A DNA stretch of 64,000 nt from Brockia lithotrophica (GTDB lineage: Bacteria; Bacillota; Bacilli; Thermicanales; DSM-22653), in assembly GCF_003633725.1 (NCBI RefSeq), contig NZ_RBIJ01000001.1, positions 795,217 through 859,216 of the forward strand. The letters are read 5' to 3'. Positions 9,663 through 18,118 of this stretch are shown here, in pieces (the first letter of the stretch is position 1; every line of letters begins with the position of its first letter). The notes below the pieces were generated by a model. That model did not search any database. It saw only the letters and a list, made by a program, of their open reading frames with translations, and was not told the origin of the DNA. Position numbers and translations under genes: made by a program.

Positions 9663-9974
9663 TCAGCGCTCGATGGCTGTGATCATGAGGCGCGTAAACG
9701 GTTGGCGGTGGCCCTGCTTTTTGCGGTAGTTCTTCTTGGGCTTGTACTTGAAGACGACGATCTTTTTCCCCCGGCCGTGCTTTACGATTTGGGCGCGCAC
9801 CCGCGCTCCCGGTACGTAGGGCGTACCCACAACCACGCCCGAGTCGTCCGCAACGAGAAGGACGCGGTCGAGAACGACTTCCGCACCTTCTTCACCTGGG
9901 AGCTTTTCCACGTCAACCCACTTCCCGGGCTCCACGCGAACCTGTTTGCCCCCGGTCTCCACGATCGCGTACAC
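9663..9974 (-). CDS. rplU: 50S ribosomal protein L21
   Basis: This protein of 103 residues starts at GTG 9974 ([10 protein letters not shown] follows), with GGGGG seven bases upstream. The frame extends upstream but the homology starts here. The C-terminal [19 protein letters not shown] is the diagnostic RNA-binding end. First gene of the rplU-prp-rpmA unit with a strong promoter at 10138-10166. Confidence 0.97.
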   Translation of the reverse strand: MYAIVETGGKQVRVEPGKWVDVEKLPGEEGAEVVLDRVLLVADDSGVVVGTPYVPGARVRAQIVKHGRGKKIVVFKYKPKKNYRKKQGHRQPFTRLMITAIER

Positions 9975-10131
9975 GGAACTACCCCCCATATACGGGACTC
10001 GCCGCCGCAAGGTGGGCCGCCCCGAAACCCATCTCGTGTGGATACCGCGCACTCGAGACTTCGGGGTTTCGGACGTCCGCTTATCCCGTCAGAGCAATCC
10101 TCCGGAGACCTGCGGCGAGCGGTATTTGACT
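9975..10131 (-). promoter_or_regulatory. rplU 5' leader, possible L21 autoregulatory element
   Basis: The distance from the predicted transcription start (about 10131) to the rplU start is roughly 155 bases, longer than needed. Firmicute rplU operons often carry an L21 leader RNA. I cannot confirm the consensus by eye. Confidence 0.35.
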
Positions 10132-10137
10132 CAAGTT

Positions 10138-10166
10138 ATTATACCGAGGTTTCCCCGAGAGGGCAA
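10138..10166 (-). promoter_or_regulatory. Sigma-A promoter of rplU-prp-rpmA
   Basis: On the minus strand TTGCCC (10161-10166) and a perfect TATAAT (10138-10143) are separated by 17 bases. Confidence 0.8.
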
Positions 10167-10436
10167 GGAGGTTTTTCACCCATCCGTCTTCGCCGATAAG
10201 AGGTTCGCGGGGATCCTGAGGGCGATCCAGAGCATGCCGAAGGAGAGGAAAGTCCTGAAGGCTAGAGCAAAAAATCCCAGGCAAAACGAGGCGCCTCGGA
10301 AACCTTACGTAGTACGTCTTCTAAAATAGGAGGTACAGCAAACAGGGAATCTTTCGCGATGTTCAAGATTCTGTTACAAACGCGGCGCGCAGACGGGTTA
10401 TGGGCAAGTGCTACATTCATTTTCACCGAAATTTCA

Positions 10437-10466
10437 TTGACAATGAGACTCTTTATCGTCGAGAAT
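10437..10466 (+). promoter_or_regulatory. Candidate promoter of the SsuABC-like operon
   Basis: A perfect TTGACA at 10437 is followed after 18 bases by GAGAAT (10461-10466). About 105 bases of leader separate it from the GTG at 10572, with a short hairpin CCTCG-TCGTC-CGAGG near 10480. No known riboswitch consensus was recognised in this leader, and 10170-10436 holds no supportable gene. Confidence 0.5.
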
Positions 10467-10571
10467 GAAAGCACCGCGGGAACCTCGTCGTCCGAGGGGC
10501 CCACACCGCTCCTCCGGTTGGGAGACATCATACCCCGCAGGTATGCAAGAACTATCGAAGGAGGGAGAGCC

Positions 10572-11684
10572 GTGCGAACGACAAAACGCGCTTGGCGCGC
10601 CCTGGGGGTCTTGCTCCTCGCCGTCCTCCTGGCGTTGCCGCTCGCCGCGTGCGGAAAGAAGGCAGAAGCCCCGGAAAAGAGCGAGCCGGCAACCGGAGAA
10701 AAGTCGCCGGCGGCAAACGCGCCGGCTTCGGGAACCGCGAAGAAAGAACCCGTCACGCTCACCGTGGTCACGCCGCCCGACCCGAACTCGATCCCGCTTC
10801 TCCTTCTCTACGCGAAGCAGGACGAGTGGCTCAAAGGCGACGTTCCCGTGAAGCTCCAGGTCAAGCTCGCCCCCGGCGGCGACCCGAGTGCGATGAAGGC
10901 GCTCATCCAAAACCGCGACGCGGACTTCGCCCTCTTCAACTCCCTCGGTGGGCGCAAGATGTACGAAGAAGGGCAGAAGCACATCCGCCTTGTAGGAACG
11001 CACGTTTGGCGCGGCGTCTACATCCTCACCCCGCAAGACGTCAAGGACTGGAAGGAGCTAAACGGCGCCAATGGGATCGCCGTGCCCGGCGTGCAAACGC
11101 CTCCCCACATCTTGGCGCAGAAGGCGCTCAAAAAGCAAGGGGCGGAAGTTAACTTCGCACCCATGGGACCCGGGGAAGCCCTGTGGACGACCTTGAGCGA
11201 AAACCAACAGGGAATCAAGGTGGTCGCCGCTCCGGAGCCCCTCGTGAGCATGATCCTCATGCGCCAGGAAAAGGACAACTGGAAGACGAAGTACAAGGTC
11301 TTCGCCGATCCGGTAGAGGTGCTCAACCCCGAAGGCAAGATCTTCCCCCTCGGCGCCGTTTGGCTTGTAAACGACAAACTCTTGGATACTCCTGAGGGTG
11401 TCAAGGCGGGCAAAGCCTTCGTCGAGGGCTTCAAAAAGGCCATCGCCTACGCCAACGACCCGGCCAACCGGCAGGAGGCCGTCCAGCTCTTGCCGAAGTA
11501 CTGGAAGGAAGTGTTCAACCAGGAGGCGCCGCCCAAGCTCTTCGAGATGATGCTCAGCTCCGGCCGTCTCGGCCTCGACTTCAAGGGCGGTCCGGAGGCC
11601 AAGGACACGGTCTTCTCCCTGTGGAAAAACGTGATGGGGGTCGAGGGCGACCCGGGGATCATCTGCACGAAACTCTACCAGTAA
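10572..11684 (+). CDS. ABC transporter substrate-binding lipoprotein, SsuA/NMT1 type
   Basis: This 370-residue protein starts at GTG 10572 with AGGAGGGAG upstream. A signal peptide ends in the lipobox LPLAAC, followed by a low-complexity Ala/Glu/Lys/Pro linker. The mature domain (TLTVVTPPDPNSIPLLLLYAKQDEWL) has the fold of nitrate/sulfonate/taurine and thiamine-precursor (THI5/NMT1) binding proteins. The permease (11876) and ATPase (12773) follow in the same direction. The ligand cannot be deduced; sulfonates, nitrate, bicarbonate and pyrimidine precursors are all possible. The operon interrupts the ancestral spoIVFB-rplU order. Confidence 0.85.
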   Translation: MRTTKRAWRALGVLLLAVLLALPLAACGKKAEAPEKSEPATGEKSPAANAPASGTAKKEPVTLTVVTPPDPNSIPLLLLYAKQDEWLKGDVPVKLQVKLAPGGDPSAMKALIQNRDADFALFNSLGGRKMYEEGQKHIRLVGTHVWRGVYILTPQDVKDWKELNGANGIAVPGVQTPPHILAQKALKKQGAEVNFAPMGPGEALWTTLSENQQGIKVVAAPEPLVSMILMRQEKDNWKTKYKVFADPVEVLNPEGKIFPLGAVWLVNDKLLDTPEGVKAGKAFVEGFKKAIAYANDPANRQEAVQLLPKYWKEVFNQEAPPKLFEMMLSSGRLGLDFKGGPEAKDTVFSLWKNVMGVEGDPGIICTKLYQ

Positions 11685-11779
11685 AGGGCAAAGGGGACGG
11701 TCGATTTCGCGATCCGTCGTTCCGCCTCAAGCGCCCCCGACGAAAACCTCCCTTTCCTTTGCAAAGGCGCCCTTCTGCC

Positions 11780-11806
11780 AGGAGCCTCGGCTTCGGCCGG
11801 GCTCCT
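11780..11806 (+). terminator. Intercistronic hairpin with UUCG loop after the binding-protein gene
   Basis: AGGAGCC-T-CGGC-TTCG-GCCG-GGCTCCT forms a stable stem with a C(UUCG)G tetraloop and only two Us after it. It is placed to protect or overproduce the binding-protein message relative to the permease rather than to end all transcription. Confidence 0.65.
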
Positions 11807-11875
11807 TTGGCGTCTTCACGGGCTCCCGCTCCCGGAGGAAAAGGGGAGAACTACCGGAAGAGAGGATGAACCCCG

Positions 11876-12658
11876 TTGCCGCACGTTTGGCGCTACCGGA
11901 TCCTCGGAATTGCCCTCTTCGTCCTCGTCTGGGAAGTCCTCTCCTTCGTCTACCCGCCCGCGATCGTCCCCGGAATCGAACGCGTCGTTTCTGCCCTTGC
12001 GGAGGTCCTCCGGCAACCCGGGATCTGGCGCGACGCCGGAGATACCTTCCTTCGCGTGTTTCTCGGCACCCTTCTTTCCGTCGGCATCGGCATCTTCTTC
12101 GGAATATGGTCGACCCTCGACGCCCGCGTCCGCGAGGCCGTGTACCCGGTTTTCGTGACCTTCGAAATGGTCCCCCCCATGGCCTGGATCGTGCTCGCCA
12201 TCCTCTGGTTCCGCCTCGGACACATGCCCTCGATCGTCGTCGCCGTGGCTACGGCTGTTCCCATCGTCTTCTTCAACCTCACGGAAGGGGCAAAGCAGAT
12301 CAACTGGCGCCTCGTAGAAATGGCGGAGAGCTTTCGCGTCCCTTTGCGCGACCGGATCTTCACCCTGTACTTCCCGAGCCTCCTCCCCGCGCTCCTTGCC
12401 GCCGTTTCCGGCGGCCTTAGCATGAACTGGCGCGTCGTCGTCATGGCCGAAGCCTTGAGCGCCTACACGGGCCTCGGCCAAAAGCTCTGGGGGGAGTACC
12501 TGTACGGTTCGGGGGTAAACGTGTACGCCTACATCCTCCTCCTCGTGCTCCTCGGTCTCACCCTCGACTACGGCCTCATCGGGCTCTTCCGCAGCTGGGT
12601 CTTGCGCCGCTACCGGTTGTACGAATTTCAAGAACGCCGCCGCCTGCGCGCCGGATGA
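11876..12658 (+). CDS. ABC transporter permease, SsuC/TauC type
   Basis: This 260-residue inner-membrane protein has about six helices and the ATPase-docking loop EMAESFRVPLRDRIFTLYFPSLLPAL. It starts with TTG at 11876 after AGAGG. The N-terminus (WRYRILGIALFVLVWEVLSF) fits the sulfonate/nitrate permease family. It pairs with the binding protein at 10572 and the ATPase at 12773; the 114-base gap to the ATPase holds its GGGAGG site and nothing else. Confidence 0.88.
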   Translation: MPHVWRYRILGIALFVLVWEVLSFVYPPAIVPGIERVVSALAEVLRQPGIWRDAGDTFLRVFLGTLLSVGIGIFFGIWSTLDARVREAVYPVFVTFEMVPPMAWIVLAILWFRLGHMPSIVVAVATAVPIVFFNLTEGAKQINWRLVEMAESFRVPLRDRIFTLYFPSLLPALLAAVSGGLSMNWRVVVMAEALSAYTGLGQKLWGEYLYGSGVNVYAYILLLVLLGLTLDYGLIGLFRSWVLRRYRLYEFQERRRLRAG

Positions 12659-12772
12659 GGACGTACCTGCGGTTGGCGGAGTACGTTCGGGCCCAAAAGC
12701 GGGGAAGGAGAAGCACACCCCGCACACGAAAGGGGAAGACGGCCGGAAGAAAAACTTAGGGAGGAATGCGAC

Positions 12773-13558
12773 GTGCCTACCGCCCTCAAAAACGGTCGAC
12801 AAACAGATTCCCCCGCCACGCCTGCGCACGTCCTGGAAGTCGAAGGTCTGGGAAAGAGCTTTGCGGGAAAACCCGTCCTCGAGGGGATCGACTTCCGTCT
12901 CATGCAGGGAAAGGTAGGGTGTTTCCTCGGCCCTTCCGGCTGCGGGAAATCCACCCTCCTCCGGATCGTGGCGGGGCTCGAAAAGCCCGACGGCGGGCGG
13001 ATTCTCTCCCGCATTCGGCGCCACGCCTTCATCTTTCAGGAACCCAGGCTCCTCCCTTGGCTTTCGGCGGAGGACAACATCGTCTTCGCCCTGCGCGGGC
13101 AGAACCTTTCGGAGGCCGAACGCCGGAGGCGGGCGCGAGAAGCCCTTCGCACCGTGCGCCTGGAAGCCTTCCGCGCACAATTTCCTTTCGAACTTTCCGG
13201 GGGACAGCGCCAGCGCGTGGCGATCGCCCGCGCGCTGGCGACGGAACCCGACCTCCTCCTCATGGACGAGCCGCTCGCCAGCCTGGACTTCCCCCTTCGT
13301 CTCGCCCTTCTCGAAGAGATGGCAACGGGCGTCTTTGCGGACGGGCGTTCCGCCCTCTACGTCACCCACGATACGCGGGAGGCCGTACTCGTCTGTGACG
13401 ACATCTACCTCCTCGGATACGGTCCGGCAAGGATCCTCGCCCGATACGAAGTTCCCGTGCCGAGGGAAAAGCGGTCCGCCGAAGACCCTTTCCTCTACGC
13501 CATGTCGAACGAGCTTACCCGGGAACTCAAGGCCATTGCCGAACGGTACGGACTCTAA
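12773..13558 (+). CDS. ABC transporter ATP-binding protein, SsuB/TauB type
   Basis: This 261-residue ATPase has Walker A GPSGCGKST, the Q-loop in FQEPRLLPW, signature LSGGQRQR, Walker B LLLMDEPL and switch His in VTHD. QEPRLLPW is typical of the nitrate/sulfonate/taurine importers, in agreement with the neighbouring binding protein and permease. GTG start with GGGAGG upstream. A bidirectional terminator follows at 13635. Confidence 0.9.
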   Translation: MPTALKNGRQTDSPATPAHVLEVEGLGKSFAGKPVLEGIDFRLMQGKVGCFLGPSGCGKSTLLRIVAGLEKPDGGRILSRIRRHAFIFQEPRLLPWLSAEDNIVFALRGQNLSEAERRRRAREALRTVRLEAFRAQFPFELSGGQRQRVAIARALATEPDLLLMDEPLASLDFPLRLALLEEMATGVFADGRSALYVTHDTREAVLVCDDIYLLGYGPARILARYEVPVPREKRSAEDPFLYAMSNELTRELKAIAERYGL

Positions 13559-13634
13559 CCGACCGGACTGCGTGGGCGTACGCCGAATCCCACACCCGCT
13601 GCTCCAACTTCCGTCACCGATTCCGCAAAAACAA

Positions 13635-13665
13635 CCGCGCAGGAGCCCGTACGGCTCCTGCGCGG
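13635..13665. terminator. Bidirectional terminator between convergent genes
   Basis: A perfect 13-base stem (CCGCGCAGGAGCC / GGCTCCTGCGCGG, 5-base loop) is followed by TTTCCCTTTC on the plus strand and by TTGTTTTTGCG on the minus strand. It separates the ATPase gene (plus) from the nuoM-like gene (minus). Confidence 0.9.
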
Positions 13666-13719
13666 TTTCCCTTTCGTCGAAACCGACGTGATCCGGCGAA
13701 ACGCGAACGGATCCTCCCG

Positions 13720-15240
13720 TCAGGGAAGGAGCGCCACCGGGGGCGAAAAGGGTGCGAGACCCTGTGCAATGACGACGCTCAAGGAGGCAGGGTACACGCC
13801 CAAGAAGACGATGAGCCCTACGAGGGCCAGGGCCGGAACCCATTCGGCAAACCGGAGGTCGGACAGAGGCCGCCGTTCCGTCTCCGGATCGAGGGGGCCG
13901 TACGTCGCCCGCGTGACCGCGCGAAGCCAGTAAGCCGCCGTGAGGACGAGGCCGAGGAGGGCAATCCACGCGTACGTACGCAGGGCGCTCGTAAAGAGAC
14001 CGACGTACACCTGAACCTCGCTCACGAAGCCAGCCATGAGGGGAAGTCCAAGAGAGGCCATGGCCGCTACGAGGAGGACGCCGCTCAGGTAGGGAAGCTT
14101 CTTTCCGATCCCGCCCAAGGCGGAAAACTCCGTTGTCCCGAAACGTTCCGTGAACGCACCGGCGAGGAAGAAGAGCAAGGCGGCGATGAGGCCGTGGGAC
14201 ACCATTTGGAACACGGCCCCCTGGAACCCCAACGTGTTAAAGGCGGCGATCCCCAAGAGCACGAGGCCCATGTGGCTCAAGCTCGAGTAGACGATGACCA
14301 TCTTGAGGGACTTTTGCACGAGCGCAGCAAAGGCGCCGTACAGAAGGTTCACGAGGCCCATCACGACGAGGAATGTCGCCGCCCGGTAGGCCACTTCCGG
14401 GAAAAACCCTACGGCAAAGCGGAGCATCCCGTAGGCGCCGAGCTTGAGGAGGACGCCGGAGAGGATCATGGACATGGCCGGAGGCGCTTCCGTGTGCGCC
14501 CGGAGCATCCACGTGTGGAAGGGAAACATCGGAAGCTTCACGGCAAACCCGAGGAAGAGGAGAGCGAAGACGAACGCCTGCGTTCCCGGAGAGAGATAGG
14601 CCTCGCCAAGTCGCTTCCCAATTTCAGGAACATCGAACGAAAGTACAGCGTTGAAGATCCAAACGAAGGCGAGGAGCATGAGGAGCGAACCGAGACCGTT
14701 GTAGATCAAGAACTGGTAGGCCGCCTCTTCTCTCCGTTCCGACCCCCATACGCCGATGAGGAAAAACGAGGCGACGAGGACGACCTCAAAGAAAATGAAG
14801 AAGAGGAGCGTGCTCGTCGTCGCAAAGGCGCCGAGCGTCCCCGCCTGAAGGAGGAGGAAGAAGAGAAAGTACTCCTTCACCCGCTTCGCGTACCCGACGG
14901 ACGCCACGGCGGCGAGAAATCCCACGATCGCGGCCAGAAGGACGAGGGGGAGGCTGAGGCCGTCCACACCCATCCCGTAAGCAATAGGAACCTCCTGCCA
15001 CGTCCCGGGACCGCTCCGCGCGTTCGGGTACACGAAGGTAAACCACGTCGCCCGCTCGACGAACTGAAACCCTTCCTGCGCAGGGCGAAACGCCGCATAC
15101 AGGTACCCCGCGAGTACGGCCGGCACCGCGGCAAAACCGATCCCCACGGCCTTGATGAGGCGCGTCTGAGATGCGGGGAGGACGAGGAGTACGAGAATCC
15201 CCACGAGCGGCGCGAGCACGAGCCACGAAAGCGGTCCCAT
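13720..15240 (-). CDS. NuoM/MrpD-type proton-translocating membrane subunit, solitary
   Basis: This 506-residue protein has about 14 transmembrane helices of the NADH-quinone oxidoreductase chain M / Mrp antiporter family. Key charged residues are visible: Glu in FFIFFEVVLVASFFLIG, Lys in KLPMFPFHTWMLRAHTEAP and Lys in VLLKLGAYGMLRF. The ATG at 15240 has AGGAAGAG upstream and lies just after a promoter at 15290-15319, which excludes the longer reading from 15522. No other complex I or Mrp subunit is in the window, so it may be a stray NuoM, or part of an ion-transport or inorganic-carbon device. Monocistronic. Confidence 0.88.
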   Translation of the reverse strand: MGPLSWLVLAPLVGILVLLVLPASQTRLIKAVGIGFAAVPAVLAGYLYAAFRPAQEGFQFVERATWFTFVYPNARSGPGTWQEVPIAYGMGVDGLSLPLVLLAAIVGFLAAVASVGYAKRVKEYFLFFLLLQAGTLGAFATTSTLLFFIFFEVVLVASFFLIGVWGSERREEAAYQFLIYNGLGSLLMLLAFVWIFNAVLSFDVPEIGKRLGEAYLSPGTQAFVFALLFLGFAVKLPMFPFHTWMLRAHTEAPPAMSMILSGVLLKLGAYGMLRFAVGFFPEVAYRAATFLVVMGLVNLLYGAFAALVQKSLKMVIVYSSLSHMGLVLLGIAAFNTLGFQGAVFQMVSHGLIAALLFFLAGAFTERFGTTEFSALGGIGKKLPYLSGVLLVAAMASLGLPLMAGFVSEVQVYVGLFTSALRTYAWIALLGLVLTAAYWLRAVTRATYGPLDPETERRPLSDLRFAEWVPALALVGLIVFLGVYPASLSVVIAQGLAPFSPPVALLP

Positions 15241-15289
15241 CTCTTCCTGAACCCTCCCCGTTGCGAAAAGCGCGATTTCACTGTGTTCC

Positions 15290-15319
15290 ATTATAGCGGA
15301 GAGAGCGACCGGGACACAA
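15290..15319 (-). promoter_or_regulatory. Promoter of the nuoM-like gene
   Basis: TTGTGT (15314-15319) and a perfect TATAAT (15290-15295) on the minus strand with an 18-base spacer. The start codon lies about 43 bases below the expected transcription start. Confidence 0.7.
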
Positions 15320-15535
15320 GGACACAGGTCCTCGAGGTTCGGAGGAATGCCCGACAAGCGGAACCGCGTAGGGATAAGACCGGATCGGTCGTGATTCCCC
15401 CTTGCATTGCGCAAAATAAATCTGTAGACTGAAAAACGGAATCTCCTTTTTAAAAGTTCCCTTCTTTCCCTCCTTTGCGTCGGCACGCGATTTGATCCGG
15501 TATCCGCAAAGCTCGGCCTCACTCCACAACCCGCG

Positions 15536-15565
15536 TTGCCTATAGGCGTAGAAAAAACGTATGGT
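15536..15565 (+). promoter_or_regulatory. Promoter of the DUF996-like gene
   Basis: TTGCCT (15536) and TATGGT (15560) with an 18-base spacer, directly before the AAGGAGGT site of the gene at 15582. The sequence between the two divergent promoters (15320-15535) holds no gene. Confidence 0.6.
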
Positions 15566-15581
15566 ACAAGGAGGTATCTCC

Positions 15582-16217
15582 ATGAACGACGGCGCGCGCC
15601 TCTCCCAATCCGGGCTCTACGGGATGCTCGCCGGAATCCTGTGGATTGCCAACCTCTTCGTCTTTCTCCTACCGGCGGGAATGCGAGAGATCTCTTCCCT
15701 TCTCCTTCAATTTTTGGCCCTGGTGTTCTTGTACATAGCCTTCTCCGGAATTGGGGACGCGCTCGGCTCTCAGGAAATTTCCGGAAACGGGCGCACAGCC
15801 GTGATCTTCCTCACCCTCGGCGTCCTCTTGTCCTTGGCGGTGACTTTGTGGAAGGCAGGAGAACTCGCCAGCGCACAGGAAGCCTTGCAAAACCTCGCCC
15901 TGGGGATGCAAGGCGGCACGGCCTCGGAAGCCGAAGTGGAAGAGATGACGAAGCAAATCGGCACCATGGGAAGAATCTACCTCTATTCGTTTCTCCCCTT
16001 TTGGCTTTTGTCTTTGATCGGGGCCTTCCCGCTTCGAAAGGCGTACGTGCAAACCGCAGAAGCCACGGAAATTCCCCAATTCCGCACCGCGGGAAACCTC
16101 TTCCTCTGGGGGATCATCCTCACCCCGCTTCTCATCGGGGGAATCCTCCTCCTCGTCTACTACATCTTCGTGATCCTGGCCTTCTCCAAACTCCGCACGG
16201 CCGCACAGGAAGGCTAA
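15582..16217 (+). CDS. Polytopic membrane protein, DUF996-like
   Basis: This 211-residue protein starts at ATG 15582 behind a strong AAGGAGGT. It has five or six hydrophobic segments and a polar loop rich in Gln/Glu/Gly between helices 3 and 4 (ALQNLALGMQGGTASEAEV). The layout and the final ILLLVYYIFVILAFSKLRTA resemble the DUF996 family, whose role is unknown; this is a weak assignment by eye. It has its own promoter and terminator. Confidence 0.7.
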   Translation: MNDGARLSQSGLYGMLAGILWIANLFVFLLPAGMREISSLLLQFLALVFLYIAFSGIGDALGSQEISGNGRTAVIFLTLGVLLSLAVTLWKAGELASAQEALQNLALGMQGGTASEAEVEEMTKQIGTMGRIYLYSFLPFWLLSLIGAFPLRKAYVQTAEATEIPQFRTAGNLFLWGIILTPLLIGGILLLVYYIFVILAFSKLRTAAQEG

Positions 16218-16270
16218 AAGGCGAACTTCGAAGTGCGGTCCCGCAGGACGTCCCCCGACAAATCGAAGAA

Positions 16271-16301
16271 AAGGCCCTCCTCGTACGTCGAGGAGGGCCT
16301 T
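16271..16301. terminator. Bidirectional terminator
   Basis: A perfect 13-base stem AAGGCCCTCCTCG / CGAGGAGGGCCTT with a 5-base loop, T-rich on both sides, between the DUF996-like gene (plus) and the CofE-like gene (minus). Confidence 0.9.
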
Positions 16302-16362
16302 TTCGCATGCGACGGACCATCCGGGCAAGTCCGGGCGCGAAACACCAAAACGGGAAAACCTC

Positions 16363-17928
16363 TCAACCGCCGAGAAACCCCTTGAGCACGACGATCGGCG
16401 TCGCCTGGTCGGCGCTCCCCGCGATGAGGTCGGCGATCGTGGCGGCGATGGCGACGATGCGCCGCGGCGTCGTACCCACCTCACGTTCGTCTGCTTCGCT
16501 CGCCCGCAAGATCTCTTCGATTTCCTCCCGTGTATGGCCTTTCCGAGACAGGGTGTCCACGGCGAGCTTGAGCTTCTTCCCCGTACGCAAACGGCCGTTC
16601 TTGAGCCCGGACGTTGCCCCGATCGCGGGATAGGGGTCGGCGAGCTCGTAGATCCCCGTGTCCGGGTCTTTGTATGCCCCATCGCCGAAGATCACGACTT
16701 CCACGTCGACGCCGCTCGTCTCGCGCACGCGTGCGCGGATCGCCTCGGCCGTGGCGTCGGCGTTTTCCGGAAGGAGTTTGAGCAGACACCCTTCGTAGTC
16801 CGAAACGTTCGAACCGATGACCCCCCACGGCGGCGGTCCGAGCTCGTCTAGGGTACGCACGGGAACCTGCGCGCCGAAGGCTTGAAACATCTCGCGGCGC
16901 ATCTGGCGCGTGTGCACCTCGCCGATCACCACGCCGTCCAGATACCCGAGCTCGTATACCTTAAAGGGGTTGTTGGTGAAGATCACGTCTCCCTGCGCGC
17001 CGCCGGCGGCGATTGTCTCCAGGTAGAGGCTTCGGTAGTCGACGCCCGTGATCGGGTGGCGGAAAAACCCCCCGGGGAGTTCGTCGGCGTAGATCACGCT
17101 GTCGTCTCGAAAGACGTCGAGGAGCTGCCCAAAGGACGTGCGCACGAGGGGCTCGCCCGTGCCCGCGAGGAACTCCACGGCATCGTAGAGGACGAACGTG
17201 CCTCGACCGAAATCCACGCCCGCGGCGAGGGCGCGGCGCGCCTCGGGAATGTCTCCCATGAGCCCTACCGCCTGTTTGGCGGCCTTCGTGAGGTCGGTGA
17301 AGGTCACCTCTACCGGAGCGAGCACGCCGTCAGGCGTGCGCACGGTGATGTCGGCAATCCCCGTCCCGAAGATCTTGCGCATTCCCACGATCGTGTACCC
17401 CATGGACTGTAGGAGGAGGGCAGCGATGACCTCGCGGATGAGCAGGTTCAGGTGCGGTGTGGAGCCTCGGGCGTCGGCGAAGTGGCGGTATACGCCCTTG
17501 AGGCTCAGGCGAACGCGGGCAAACTCGGCGTCGATCACCTGGTTGCCGACCTCGTCTGCGGGAATGGGAAAGGCCACGATCACCCGACCGCCGCGGGTCG
17601 CCTGGGCAATCGCCCGCAACACGAGGGCGAACCGGTTTCGACTTGCGATCGGATAAAGCACCGCCAGGGTCGCCCCGGGGGAGAGGTCGAACTTGCGGAT
17701 GATGTCCTCGGCGAGCTCGTCGCAGGTGAGGTAGCGGTTTTGCGAGCGCGCGACGACGGCCTCCGTGACGCAGAGGATGTCTCCGTCCTGGACGAGGCCG
17801 CGGGTCGCCTCCGCGGTGATCGCGGCGATGTCGTCGTTCGGCAGGATGAGCCCGACCTTGACGGCGAGGGCCTGAACGGTGACCCCGTGGGCGGCGACTT
17901 CCGAAGTACGACGCGACTCCGTAGACAT
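16363..17928 (-). CDS. CofE-like (coenzyme F420-0:L-glutamate ligase family) protein
   Basis: This 521-residue protein contains stretches of the F420-0:gamma-glutamyl ligase family: GDILCVTEAVVARSQNRYLT near the N-terminus and VIFGDGAYKDPDTGIYELADP in the C-terminal third. The family adds glutamate to F420-0 using GTP in F420 makers. No other F420 gene (cofC, cofD, cofG/H) is in the window, and such long paralogs occur in Firmicutes not known to make F420, so the true substrate is unknown. The gene is monocistronic with an unusual structured leader (palindrome at 18042-18073, hairpin at 17951-17977). The start ATG lies about 12 bases from a GGGGAAGGGGG site. Confidence 0.75.
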   Translation of the reverse strand: MSTESRRTSEVAAHGVTVQALAVKVGLILPNDDIAAITAEATRGLVQDGDILCVTEAVVARSQNRYLTCDELAEDIIRKFDLSPGATLAVLYPIASRNRFALVLRAIAQATRGGRVIVAFPIPADEVGNQVIDAEFARVRLSLKGVYRHFADARGSTPHLNLLIREVIAALLLQSMGYTIVGMRKIFGTGIADITVRTPDGVLAPVEVTFTDLTKAAKQAVGLMGDIPEARRALAAGVDFGRGTFVLYDAVEFLAGTGEPLVRTSFGQLLDVFRDDSVIYADELPGGFFRHPITGVDYRSLYLETIAAGGAQGDVIFTNNPFKVYELGYLDGVVIGEVHTRQMRREMFQAFGAQVPVRTLDELGPPPWGVIGSNVSDYEGCLLKLLPENADATAEAIRARVRETSGVDVEVVIFGDGAYKDPDTGIYELADPYPAIGATSGLKNGRLRTGKKLKLAVDTLSRKGHTREEIEEILRASEADEREVGTTPRRIVAIAATIADLIAGSADQATPIVVLKGFLGG

Positions 17929-17950
17929 GGCAGGCGTAAGCCCCCTTCCC

Positions 17951-17977
17951 CGCCGCTCCCACGTATGGGGAGCGGCG
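17951..17977 (-). promoter_or_regulatory. Hairpin in the leader of the CofE-like gene
   Basis: A perfect 10-base stem CGCCGCTCCC / GGGAGCGGCG with a 7-base loop lies directly before the ribosome site of the gene starting at 17928. It has no U-run, so it is not a simple terminator. Confidence 0.6.
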
Positions 17978-18041
17978 TTGCCGACTCGGGAAACCTCCCC
18001 GACGCGTCTGACGCAACGCGGCGGCGAACGGGCAAAACCGG

Positions 18042-18073
18042 GAACATTGATCGGATTTGTGCGATCAATGTTC
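18042..18073. promoter_or_regulatory. 12-base perfect inverted repeat, probable operator or leader stem
   Basis: GAACATTGATCG and CGATCAATGTTC are separated by 8 bases. The element lies about 10-40 bases downstream of the start predicted from the promoter at 18090-18118, so it could bind a repressor or fold in RNA. No U-run follows. Confidence 0.7.
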
Positions 18074-18089
18074 GTGATTTGCCCCTTAC

Positions 18090-18118
18090 ACTCTACACCA
18101 TAGCGGCCGGATCAGCAA
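18090..18118 (-). promoter_or_regulatory. Candidate promoter of the CofE-like gene
   Basis: On the minus strand TTGCTG (18113-18118) and TAGAGT (18090-18095) are separated by 17 bases. Confidence 0.45.

Noticed and set aside
10190..10318. Minus-strand frame GFFALAFRTFLSFGMLWIALRIP upstream of the rplU promoter, hydrophobic
   Set aside because: It has no good start codon with a ribosome site for more than about 20 residues. Could be a remnant, but not supportable.
10437..10480. Possible Fur box overlapping the TTGACA promoter of the SsuA-like gene
   Set aside because: Match to the 19-base consensus is poor on both halves.
10359..10571. In-frame upstream extension of the SsuA-like binding protein
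   Set aside because: The signal peptide and ribosome site place the start at 10572; the extension covers the promoter.
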